This document shows positions 13,300 through 20,167 of a stretch of 20,167 bases of DNA, in pieces (position 1 is the first letter of the stretch; every line of letters starts with the position of its first letter). Under the pieces are notes generated by a model. That model made no database searches, was not told the origin of the DNA, and saw nothing but the letters and a program-made list of their open reading frames with translations. The translations under genes were made by a program, and so were the position numbers. This DNA is from ZLKRG08 sp051006515. Lineage in GTDB: Bacteria > Actinomycetota > Actinomycetes > Nanopelagicales > Nanopelagicaceae. The stretch spans positions 1 through 20,167 of the forward strand of contig JBPCTD010000071.1 of NCBI GenBank assembly GCA_051006515.1, in the 5' to 3' direction.

Positions 13300-13944
13300 T
13301 CACATGGACTCGATCCGCTTAATCTCATCAGATATCTCGCGTGCGCGGCTTCTAAGAAGATCTTCGGGTTCGATTCCATTTTTGATTGCAGCTACTACGG
13401 CTGCTACCAACGCATCTCCGATTGCAACTTCGGCGGGAACTTCATTGTCCATAACTGCGGAAGGCAATGCCAATTCTATGCCATTTTTCTCAGCGCGATA
13501 AATCAATTTGGTAAGCAAAGAGAGTGCTGGCTGCGCAAGCGCCACGCCATCTGTCGCAGAATTTCTCCCCTTCTCTTCTGCTTTTAATCGCTCCCAATTA
13601 GCTAGTAATTCATCGTTTGAATTGATCTTAGTTTCGCCAAATACATGAGGATGTCTTCGAATCAACTTATCAGCAATGCCACGTGCAACATCTTCTATCG
13701 AAAATGGATCTGTTTGGTGTTCCTGAGCAATTCTGGAGTGAAAATAAACCTGAAGCAGAATGTCGCCAAGTTCTTCACGCATCGCATCTCTATCGGCAGA
13801 ATCGATCGCATCTACAAATTCATATGATTCTTCAAGCAAATACTTAATTAATGATTGATGAGTTTGCTCCGCATCCCAAGGGCAGCCGCCAGGTGAACGA
13901 AGCTGATCCATAACTTCTAGAAGTCGAAGTAACTCTGAAGCCAT
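13300..13944 (-). CDS. mazG: MazG family nucleoside triphosphate pyrophosphohydrolase
   Basis: A 214-aa all-alpha NTP pyrophosphohydrolase that cleaves NTPs or damaged dNTPs to the monophosphate and pyrophosphate. The N-terminal MazG domain has the LRSPGGCPWDAEQTHQSL signature (from about 15). The Mg-binding motif is Glu38-Glu39-x-x-Glu42 (LLEESYEFVDAI), followed by Glu58 and Asp61 (REELGDILLQV). KLIRRHPHVFGE (from about 92) and NWERLKAEEKGR follow. It has one complete MazG domain and a divergent C-terminal helical part, shorter than the 263-aa E. coli MazG. ATG at 13944 starts 25 nt after the lipoprotein stop, with AAAAGAA upstream. Sitting with mfd and udgB, it fits a house-cleaning role that limits mutagenic nucleotides; this grouping is inference from gene order. 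Confidence 0.95.
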   Translation of the reverse strand: MASELLRLLEVMDQLRSPGGCPWDAEQTHQSLIKYLLEESYEFVDAIDSADRDAMREELGDILLQVYFHSRIAQEHQTDPFSIEDVARGIADKLIRRHPHVFGETKINSNDELLANWERLKAEEKGRNSATDGVALAQPALSLLTKLIYRAEKNGIELALPSAVMDNEVPAEVAIGDALVAAVVAAIKNGIEPEDLLRSRAREISDEIKRIESM

Positions 13945-13969
13945 GCGAATAAATTCTTTTAGCTAAAAA

Positions 13970-14575
13970 TTAGAGAGTTAAAGGCTTCACGGCTGAGCCG
14001 GCTGCATCAAATGCAGTTACATCAGCTGCGTTGCCATCCCATGTGCCATATTGCGGATTGATTTTGATACCAATCTTCTCAGTCAGATTTCTAACTAGAG
14101 ATTGAACTGCAGTACCAAGTTCTTCTTCTGATACTCCAGCTGCTTTAGCACGCTCAGTTAATTGCTCTGAAATCAAAATACTCTCTACATATAAATCGAA
14201 ATCGCTTGGCGCTAATTGTGCTCCAACTAGCGCTTGACCTAATTGCTCGCTGCCACCAATTTGAGTAAGGATCTCTGCTTTACGTGCATCTTTCATAGCT
14301 TTAGTGACTTTAATGTCATTTTCACTTGCTAGTTTTCCAAAGACAGTAGCGATAACTAAGAATCTTAATTCGGCACGATTTAGCTCTTCGCCAACGCTAA
14401 GTTGCATCTGTGAAGTTTCGTAATTGCGTCGCTCAGTGAGTATCTCCGCCACTTTATCTTGCACCGTGCTCTGTGAGATTTTGGTATCTCCAATTTGAGC
14501 TGCAACTCCAGCGTTACATGCGGTTAGGAAAAGCGAACCAGCAATTACCAATACAGCACTAATCAACTTCTTCAT
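13970..14575 (-). CDS. SurA-N-like lipoprotein (candidate extracytoplasmic chaperone)
   Basis: A predicted lipoprotein of 201 aa. The signal peptide MKKLISAVLVIAGSLFLTAC ends in lipobox LTAC, with Cys20 as the lipidated residue. The mature part is helical and charged and resembles the SurA N-terminal chaperone fold: AAQIGDTKISQSTVQDKVAE is the usual opening (a property-then-helix pattern also found in PrsA and other peptidyl-prolyl isomerase chaperones), followed by several helices. There is no parvulin PPIase domain. ATG at 14575 gives a clean signal peptide and has GAGAG 8 nt upstream; a GTG at 14581 is an alternative. It sits 11 nt after mfd and 25 nt before mazG. Actinobacteria often have a lipoprotein gene between mfd or mazG and eno. 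A folding role at the outer face of the membrane is plausible but unproven. Confidence 0.82.
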   Translation of the reverse strand: MKKLISAVLVIAGSLFLTACNAGVAAQIGDTKISQSTVQDKVAEILTERRNYETSQMQLSVGEELNRAELRFLVIATVFGKLASENDIKVTKAMKDARKAEILTQIGGSEQLGQALVGAQLAPSDFDLYVESILISEQLTERAKAAGVSEEELGTAVQSLVRNLTEKIGIKINPQYGTWDGNAADVTAFDAAGSAVKPLTL

Positions 14576-14586
14576 CTTCACACTCT

Positions 14587-17500
14587 CTACTTATCTTCCA
14601 ATAACTCGGTGAGCATTTTTGTCGCCCAAGCAATGATGGAATTATCTCTCAATTTGCTACTTTCACCCAACGGACTCCATTGTTCGGTAGGAAGAGCGAT
14701 AAGCGCCACATTAGTTGCGCCTTTATATAAAGAGCCTGGGTAGAGCCGTTGCATTTTAAGAACTCGCGACTCTGCCAATTTAACAGGTGAGATTCTCATC
14801 GATTTTCCTTGGGAAATCACCTCGCGTACTCCAAGATTTCGCGCCTTCGATCTGAGGCTTGCCACTTGAATTAGTAACTCAACCGGTTCAGGTAGTTCGC
14901 CAAACCTATCGATCAATTCTTCTTTAATTGCAACTATTGCATCTGCTCCATTAGCTTCTGCCAACCTGCGATATATGTCTAATCGCAGTCGTTCTGATTC
15001 GATATATGAATCAGGTAAATGTGCATCGGCTGGAATCTCAATTTTGCATTCGTGTGACATTTCTTCGCTTTCAACGATACCCTTCTTAAAATCATTGACC
15101 GCATCACCAACCATTCTCATATATAAATCAAAACCGACTTCGGCTATATGTCCCGATTGTTCACCACCCAATAAATTGCCAGCGCCACGAATCTCTAAAT
15201 CCTTTAATGCAACCTGCATACCTGAACCTAAATCGGTATTTGTAGCAATCGTGTTAAGGCGATCAATTGCCACTTCCGTTAGAGGTTTATCGTTAGGAAA
15301 GAGGAAATAGGCATATGCGCGATCACGACCACGACCTACTCGACCACGAATTTGGTGCAATTGTGAAAGTCCAAAGTTATCTGCCCTTTCAACTATCAGA
15401 GTATTTGCATTTGGAATATCTAGCCCACTTTCAACAATGGTTGTACAGACGAGCACATCGAATTCTCGATTCCAAAATGCCAAAATCACATCTTCCAAAA
15501 GACTTTCACTCATTTGACCGTGTGCAGTTCTTATTCGTGCTTCTGGAACTAATTCTTTTAACTTAATGGCGGTGCGATCAATTGACTCCACGCGATTATG
15601 AATATAAAAAATCTGGCCATCTCTTAGTAATTCTCGATGGATGGCTGCGCTTATCTGACGGTCATCTTGCGGGCCAACATAAGTAAGAATTGGGTGGCGC
15701 TCTTCTGGTGGCGTGGTAATTGTGGACATTTCTCTAATGCCAGTTATCGCCATCTCCAAGGTTCTCGGAATCGGCGTTGCTGACATGGCTAGGACATCTA
15801 CCGTAGTTCTAAGTCGCTTTAACTGCTCTTTCTGCTCGACACCAAATCGCTGCTCTTCATCTACTACCACCAAACCTAAATCCTTAAAGTTCACATCTTT
15901 TGATAACAATCTATGAGTACCAATGACTACGTCAATTAATCCTTTTTCTAGATTCTCAATAATCTCTTTACTCTCTTTAGCGCTGTTAAACCTTGATAGC
16001 GAAGCCACCTTTATCGGAAAGGCCGCAAATCTGTCAGAGAATGTTTTTAGATGTTGTTGCACTAATAAAGTTGTTGGCACAAGAATCGCAACCTGTTTTC
16101 CATCTTGCACTGCTTTAAAAGTTGCACGCACTGCAATTTCAGTTTTTCCGTACCCAACATCGCCGCAAATCAGCCGATCCATTGGATATGGTCGTTCCAT
16201 ATCTCGCTTAACGTCTTCAATAGTTGAAAGCTGATCAGCGGTTTCAATAAATGCAAAGCTATCTTCAAGTTCGCGTTGCCATGGGGTATCTGGTGAAAAC
16301 GCAAAGCCAGGCGAACTAGTGCGTGCGGCATAAAGTCGAATTAACTCAGCCGCGATTTCTTTAACTGCTTTTCGAGCACGATTCTTTGCTTTGCTCCATT
16401 CTCCGCTACCAATTCGATGGATAGCAGGAGTTTCACCACCTATATATTTACTAATTAGATCCAGTGCATCTGTTGTCACAAAAATACGATCACCCGGTTG
16501 TCCCCGTTTTGCCGCTGCATATTCGATAACCAAATACTCTCTAGTTACGCCACCAACTGTGCGCTGCGTCAGTTCTATAAATTTTCCGATGCCGTGATGC
16601 TCATGAACAACAAAATCCCCACTCTTTAACTGCAATGGGTCTATGGTTTTCTTACGTCTAGATGGCAGCCGCTCATCGTTTCCACTTTGGATTCCAGTCA
16701 AATCTCGCTCAGTAATAAAGAGCAGATTGTCGAAAGCAAATCCATATCGATAATTTGAAAAAGTCAGATTAATGGCACCACTTGTCGGCGCTGCATTTAA
16801 TGGTGCTTGAAGCTGAACTGGAAGATTTGAACTGCGGAAAACATTGGCATAGCGCTCTAAAGTGCCGCGGCTTGAAGTAGAGAAAATGATTCGCTTCTTT
16901 TCCGAAATAGCGTTATCCAGTAAATTTAACAAGCGATCACTATTTCCTCTGAATGGTTCAATTGCGTTAATATCGAGAAATTCATCGCTTTCAATACCAA
17001 ACTGTTTGAAATCTTTAGAGAAGTCAAGTGCCCCCTCCAAAGTTTCCCAATCTATGAAAGTGCTACCAGCTTCAACTGGCGCTTGCCCACCGACAGCTGC
17101 GTTTGACCATGCAGCAGCTCTAAATTCGTCATCAGTAGATAAAAGATCTGCGGTGCGAGCAATAAGTCGCTCTCTTTCAATAAAAATAGCTTGGGTATTT
17201 TTTGGCATCAATTCACTTAGTAGCTGTAAATCATCAACTAAAAGTGGAATCAAGGACTCCATGCCTTCTGGCTGCATTCCTTCTGCGACTTTTCCTAATA
17301 TTTCATTTTCAAATTTCTGAGATAACTTTGTTGCTTTTTGCTTTATTTTTTCGTCAATTAAAAGTTCACGGCATGGCAGGATTGCAATAGTGCCACTGAT
17401 TTTTTCTAGCGATCTTTGATCTGCGATCGCAAAAGTTGAAAGTTCCTCAATTTCATCGCCAAAGAAATCAATTCGAACCGGGTATTCTCGATCTGGCGGA

Positions 17501-18015
17501 AATAGATCCAAAATTCCACCACGTACCGCAAATTGGCCCCGTTTCTCTACCAAATCTGTTCTTTGATAAGCGAAATCCACCAACTTACGTTGTAACTCAA
17601 CTAAATCCTGTTCGAGACCAATCTCCAGCAAAATTGGTTTGATATTAGTTATCTGTTTATTTATTTTATGTATAGCGGCACGAATCGGAGCTACCACCAC
17701 CCAATTTTTTGCACTGCCAGTAATCGCATTTAAAGTTGAAATTCTTTTGGCGACTGTATCGCTACTGGGGCTAAGTCGCTCATGGGGCAAAGTTTCCCAA
17801 GCTGGAAATTCGAGTGTGTCAGCGTGGAATTCTTGAATCTCTTTCACAAGATCTTTAGCACCGTTTGATGAAGCCGTTAGGACAAGAATTGATCGATGCA
17901 ACGCTGCTAATGAGATTAAGTAAGCATAAGATGATGGTGGCGCAACTAAATCCTTATTGGAGTTGATCGCTTTATCTAGCTCAGTTGTGGCAAGTGGCAA
18001 TAAACCTCGCACCAT
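14587..18015 (-). CDS. mfd: Transcription-repair coupling factor Mfd
   Basis: A full-length 1142-aa Mfd, the ATP-driven translocase that removes RNA polymerase stalled at DNA lesions and recruits UvrA. The N-terminal UvrB-like region includes the FPAWETLPHERLSPSSDTVAKR segment and GQFAVRGGILDLFPPDREYPVRIDFFGDEIE (split by its Gly and Pro). The RNA-polymerase-interaction domain begins near KSGDFVVHEHHGIGKF. The RecG-like motor has Walker A GDVGYGKTE (near residue 617), DEEQRFG (near 720), SATPIPRT, and GQMSE; LVCTTIVESGLDIPNANT and RGRVGRG follow. The C-terminal TRCF domain contains LPDSYI and ERLRLDIYRRLAEA. AAGGAGG is very strong but lies only 3 nt before ATG 18015; GTG at 18012 has the better 6-nt spacing, so the true start may be the second codon. 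It heads the nine-gene run down to the tRNA. Confidence 0.97.
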   Translation of the reverse strand: MVRGLLPLATTELDKAINSNKDLVAPPSSYAYLISLAALHRSILVLTASSNGAKDLVKEIQEFHADTLEFPAWETLPHERLSPSSDTVAKRISTLNAITGSAKNWVVVAPIRAAIHKINKQITNIKPILLEIGLEQDLVELQRKLVDFAYQRTDLVEKRGQFAVRGGILDLFPPDREYPVRIDFFGDEIEELSTFAIADQRSLEKISGTIAILPCRELLIDEKIKQKATKLSQKFENEILGKVAEGMQPEGMESLIPLLVDDLQLLSELMPKNTQAIFIERERLIARTADLLSTDDEFRAAAWSNAAVGGQAPVEAGSTFIDWETLEGALDFSKDFKQFGIESDEFLDINAIEPFRGNSDRLLNLLDNAISEKKRIIFSTSSRGTLERYANVFRSSNLPVQLQAPLNAAPTSGAINLTFSNYRYGFAFDNLLFITERDLTGIQSGNDERLPSRRKKTIDPLQLKSGDFVVHEHHGIGKFIELTQRTVGGVTREYLVIEYAAAKRGQPGDRIFVTTDALDLISKYIGGETPAIHRIGSGEWSKAKNRARKAVKEIAAELIRLYAARTSSPGFAFSPDTPWQRELEDSFAFIETADQLSTIEDVKRDMERPYPMDRLICGDVGYGKTEIAVRATFKAVQDGKQVAILVPTTLLVQQHLKTFSDRFAAFPIKVASLSRFNSAKESKEIIENLEKGLIDVVIGTHRLLSKDVNFKDLGLVVVDEEQRFGVEQKEQLKRLRTTVDVLAMSATPIPRTLEMAITGIREMSTITTPPEERHPILTYVGPQDDRQISAAIHRELLRDGQIFYIHNRVESIDRTAIKLKELVPEARIRTAHGQMSESLLEDVILAFWNREFDVLVCTTIVESGLDIPNANTLIVERADNFGLSQLHQIRGRVGRGRDRAYAYFLFPNDKPLTEVAIDRLNTIATNTDLGSGMQVALKDLEIRGAGNLLGGEQSGHIAEVGFDLYMRMVGDAVNDFKKGIVESEEMSHECKIEIPADAHLPDSYIESERLRLDIYRRLAEANGADAIVAIKEELIDRFGELPEPVELLIQVASLRSKARNLGVREVISQGKSMRISPVKLAESRVLKMQRLYPGSLYKGATNVALIALPTEQWSPLGESSKLRDNSIIAWATKMLTELLEDK

Positions 18016-18049
18016 GCACCTCCTTCAAATAATGAGATAAACGCCTATT

Positions 18050-18076
18050 AGCCCCATTCCCGAAAAGGGTGGGGCT
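18050..18076. promoter_or_regulatory. Strong hairpin in the divergent mfd/ppc intergenic region
   Basis: AGCCCCA (18050-18056) and TGGGGCT (18070-18076) are perfect inverted repeats. The stem can extend inward through two G-T pairs and a C-G pair to a GAAA-containing loop. No U-run follows on either strand and no gene ends here, so it is not a terminator. It lies upstream of the probable ppc -35, but downstream of a possible mfd -10 (TAAGAT on the minus strand, 18097-18092). It could thus be an mfd 5'-leader hairpin or a shared operator. Confidence 0.5.
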
Positions 18077-18086
18077 TAAATTACGG

Positions 18087-18121
18087 TTCATATCTTATTG
18101 AGTACCTGCGATGATTTACCA
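18087..18121 (+). promoter_or_regulatory. Candidate leaderless extended -10 promoter of ppc
   Basis: TTCATA (18087-18092) as -35 and GATGAT (18110-18115) as -10, 17 nt apart, with a TGC extended -10 at 18107-18109. The -10 ends 6 nt before GTG at 18122, so transcription would start at the GTG. There is no Shine-Dalgarno before this codon. The geometry supports both the promoter and the choice of start. Confidence 0.5.
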
Positions 18122-20167
18122 GTGAGCGCGGAGAGCCAACTTAGACAACTGCAGATGCAAGATGATGCCTCTCTTCGAAGTGATGTTCGTGCGCTTGGCG
18201 ATCTACTTGGACATTCTTTAATCCGCCAAGAAGGACAAGCGCTCTTTGATTTAGTCGAAAAGGTTCGTGCCGCAGTACGAAGCGGTCATGGCGAAAGTGA
18301 ATTAAAAGATGTGACCGTTGAAGAAGCAGTGCAGTTGGTTCGCGCATTTAGTACTTACTTTCACTTAGCCAATGTGGCCGAGCAGGTACATAGATCAAGA
18401 GTTTTATCAAAAGAGCGTGAAGTAAGTGGATCTTGGATTGCACAAGCGGTAGATAAAATAATGGCTGCTAAAACAAGTGGTAGCGAAATAAAAGTTGAAG
18501 ATTTAAAGAGTTGGTTGGCAGATTTTTCAGTTCGTCCGGTATTTACCGCCCACCCAACTGAGGCTTCGCGTAGATCTGTGCTTAGTAAATTAGCCGAAAT
18601 TTCAGATTTGATTGAAGCACCAACCAGCAAAATCAGAGATGCTCGCTTATCTGAAGCGATTGATCTTTTATGGCAGACTGATGAATTAAGAGTAGAACGA
18701 CCATTAGTAATAGATGAAGCCGTAAATGCGCTCTACTACTTAGACGACCTCTTTAGATTTACTGTGCCTGAGGTGTTAGAGGAGTTTGCACTTGAATTAG
18801 CCCGACTTGGAATTGAAATTTCACCAACCTCAAAACCACTTACTTTTGGTACTTGGATTGGTGGCGATCGTGATGGTAATCCAAATGTGACTCCAGACAT
18901 CACGCGTGAAACCATAGTCGTACAAGTAGGCCATGCAATACGTGTGATTTCTGAAGCGATGACTCAATTGCGTCAATCATTATCCGTATCAACCAGAATT
19001 ATCAATGTTTCCAAAGAGCTACAAGATTCGGTTGAAAAGGATTTAGCTAACATCCCTGAATTTGAAGCACGTTATCGTCGACTAAATGCGCGCGAACCTT
19101 ATCGCTTAAAAACTACTGCAATTGTTCATCGCTTAGAGTTGACTAGAAAACGTCACGCCACAGGTGCCGCACATGTACCCGGTCGTGATTATGCAAACAC
19201 TCAAGAGCTTTTAGATGATTTGATTGTGATGCGCAATTCGCTCCTGGAAAATCATGGAGAATTAATAGCAAAAGGTCAGTTAGAGCGCGTTATCCGCACT
19301 GTATCTACTTTTGGTTTAATCCACGCCACAATGGATGTGCGCGAACATTCACAGGCACATCATGCAGCCTTAGCGAACTTTGGAATTGCAAATAATTATT
19401 TACAGCTAGATGCTGATGCCCGTTTTGATTTATTAGTAAGCGAACTTAATAATTCCGAAAAGCGCTCTCCTAAAAACTTAGATGAAGCAAGCGCAAAAGT
19501 ACTTGATACCTTTAAAGCAATCTCAGATCTAATTGAGCGCTTCGGCCCTGAAGTTATCGAGACCTACATCATCTCTATGACTAAACATCCAGAAGATTTG
19601 ATTGCGGCTGTAGTGCTAGCTAAGGAAGCTGGATTAATTGATTTGACCAATAACGTGGCAAAAATCGGATTTGCGCCATTACTTGAAACTGTGGCAGAAC
19701 TTAGATCTGCAGATAAAATTTTGGAACGACTTTTAGCTGACCCGGCTTATCGTAAATTAGTTAAATTACGTGGTGATGTCCAAGAGGTAATGCTTGGTTA
19801 TTCCGATTCCAATAAAGATGCTGGAATTGCCACTAGCCAATGGGAAATCCATCAAGCACAGCGACGTCTAAGAGATGTGGCAATCAAATATGGCGTTAAG
19901 TTAAGACTATTTCACGGTCGTGGTGGTTCTGTAGGTCGCGGTGGTGGACCAACCTATGACGCTTTGATTGCACTTCCTTGGGGTTCATTAGATGGCCAGA
20001 TAAAAATGACCGAACAAGGTGAAGTAATTAGCGATAAATACTCGATACCAATGTTGGCCAAAGAGAATGTGGAGCTAACTTTAGCTGCAGCTTTAGAAGC
20101 CACGGTGCTAAATCGTGGTCCGCGTCAGCCAAAAGAATATTTAACTGAGTGGAACGGATGCATGGAA
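18122..20167 (+). CDS. ppc: Phosphoenolpyruvate carboxylase, N-terminal three quarters (runs off window)
   Basis: An open frame of 682 codons without a stop to the window end; the family is usually about 880-970 aa, so the C-terminal quarter is missing only because the window ends. PEP carboxylase adds bicarbonate to PEP to give oxaloacetate, replenishing the TCA cycle. Signatures in order are LRSDVRALGDLLGHSLIRQEG near the start, VFTAHPTEASRRS (catalytic His near residue 144), FGTWIGGDRDGNPNVT, EPYRLKTTAI, STFGLIHATMDVREHS, MLGYSDSNKDAGIATS, and the mobile-loop region LFHGRGGSVGRGGGPTYDA near residue 596. I chose GTG at 18122 from the leaderless promoter; TTG at 18098 and ATG at 18155 are in frame. 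The gene is divergent from mfd. Together with eno and the class I fumarase it supplies steps on either side of oxaloacetate/malate. Confidence 0.96.
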   Translation, partial: MSAESQLRQLQMQDDASLRSDVRALGDLLGHSLIRQEGQALFDLVEKVRAAVRSGHGESELKDVTVEEAVQLVRAFSTYFHLANVAEQVHRSRVLSKEREVSGSWIAQAVDKIMAAKTSGSEIKVEDLKSWLADFSVRPVFTAHPTEASRRSVLSKLAEISDLIEAPTSKIRDARLSEAIDLLWQTDELRVERPLVIDEAVNALYYLDDLFRFTVPEVLEEFALELARLGIEISPTSKPLTFGTWIGGDRDGNPNVTPDITRETIVVQVGHAIRVISEAMTQLRQSLSVSTRIINVSKELQDSVEKDLANIPEFEARYRRLNAREPYRLKTTAIVHRLELTRKRHATGAAHVPGRDYANTQELLDDLIVMRNSLLENHGELIAKGQLERVIRTVSTFGLIHATMDVREHSQAHHAALANFGIANNYLQLDADARFDLLVSELNNSEKRSPKNLDEASAKVLDTFKAISDLIERFGPEVIETYIISMTKHPEDLIAAVVLAKEAGLIDLTNNVAKIGFAPLLETVAELRSADKILERLLADPAYRKLVKLRGDVQEVMLGYSDSNKDAGIATSQWEIHQAQRRLRDVAIKYGVKLRLFHGRGGSVGRGGGPTYDALIALPWGSLDGQIKMTEQGEVISDKYSIPMLAKENVELTLAAALEATVLNRGPRQPKEYLTEWNGCME

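Noticed and set aside
16862..17320. Plus-strand ORF of 152 aa inside mfd (also 14975-15310 and 15923-16234)
   Set aside because: These are antisense shadows of the intact mfd frame, with serine-rich compositions typical of reverse-frame translation.
18050..18076. Intrinsic terminator
   Set aside because: Neither strand has a gene ending here and no U-run follows the stem.
1..20167. CRISPR arrays, insertion sequences, prophage or attachment sites
   Set aside because: No spaced direct repeats, transposase or integrase frames, or terminal inverted repeats were seen. The tRNA 3' end is followed by a terminator and core genes, not by an integrated element.

Overview
The window looks like chromosomal core sequence from a low-GC, small-genome, aerobic actinobacterium. 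An acI / 'Ca. Nanopelagicales'-type freshwater lineage (Planktophila or Nanopelagicus relatives) is my best guess; this is inference. The evidence is AT-rich codon choice combined with actinobacteria-specific families (DUF4307, DUF3817, DUF501, family-5 UDG, an Rv1086-like prenyl transferase). Gene order also agrees with two M. tuberculosis neighbourhoods as I remember them: mfd-mazG-lipoprotein-eno-divIC-DUF501-ppx, and greA-DUF4307 near the prenyl transferase, phoH2 and fumarase. Coding density is very high. Most genes overlap or sit within 15 bp, no gap exceeds 300 bp, and there is no sign of IS elements, phage, CRISPR or foreign islands.

Region 1 (2-4684) begins with the 3' end of a class I fumarase on the + strand. 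It converges on a minus-strand series, read from right to left: a 43-aa membrane protein, SURF1, a DUF3817 membrane protein, a UppS-family prenyl transferase, a PIN-PhoH ATPase, and a secreted lytic-transglycosylase-like protein. The first four are tightly packed. PhoH and the transglycosylase each have their own upstream gap, of 105 bp and about 170 bp.

Region 2 (4684-8493) is on the + strand. A DUF4307 membrane protein is divergent from the 43-aa gene and shares overlapping -10 elements with it. It is followed by greA and a translationally overlapping pair of MFS exporters (DHA2 type, then DHA1 type). These converge on a Bax-inhibitor-1/YccA membrane protein.

Region 3 (18015-9381, minus strand) is a long collinear housekeeping run: mfd, SurA-N-like lipoprotein, mazG, eno, ftsB/divIC-like, DUF501, ppx/gppA, udgB, and a tRNA with anticodon UAA that starts 1 nt after the udgB stop. 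It joins transcription-coupled repair, nucleotide-pool cleaning, uracil excision, glycolysis, septum formation and (p)ppGpp/polyphosphate hydrolysis. Divergent from mfd is a 3'-truncated phosphoenolpyruvate carboxylase gene that runs off the window end.

I see no clearly new multi-gene system. The most unusual items are the UAA-anticodon (leucine) tRNA that lacks the long variable arm expected of a tRNA-Leu, its direct abutment to udgB, the 43-aa membrane protein under a leaderless divergent promoter, and several dyads in otherwise minimal intergenic gaps (mfd/ppc, before the first MFS gene, and before the transglycosylase).
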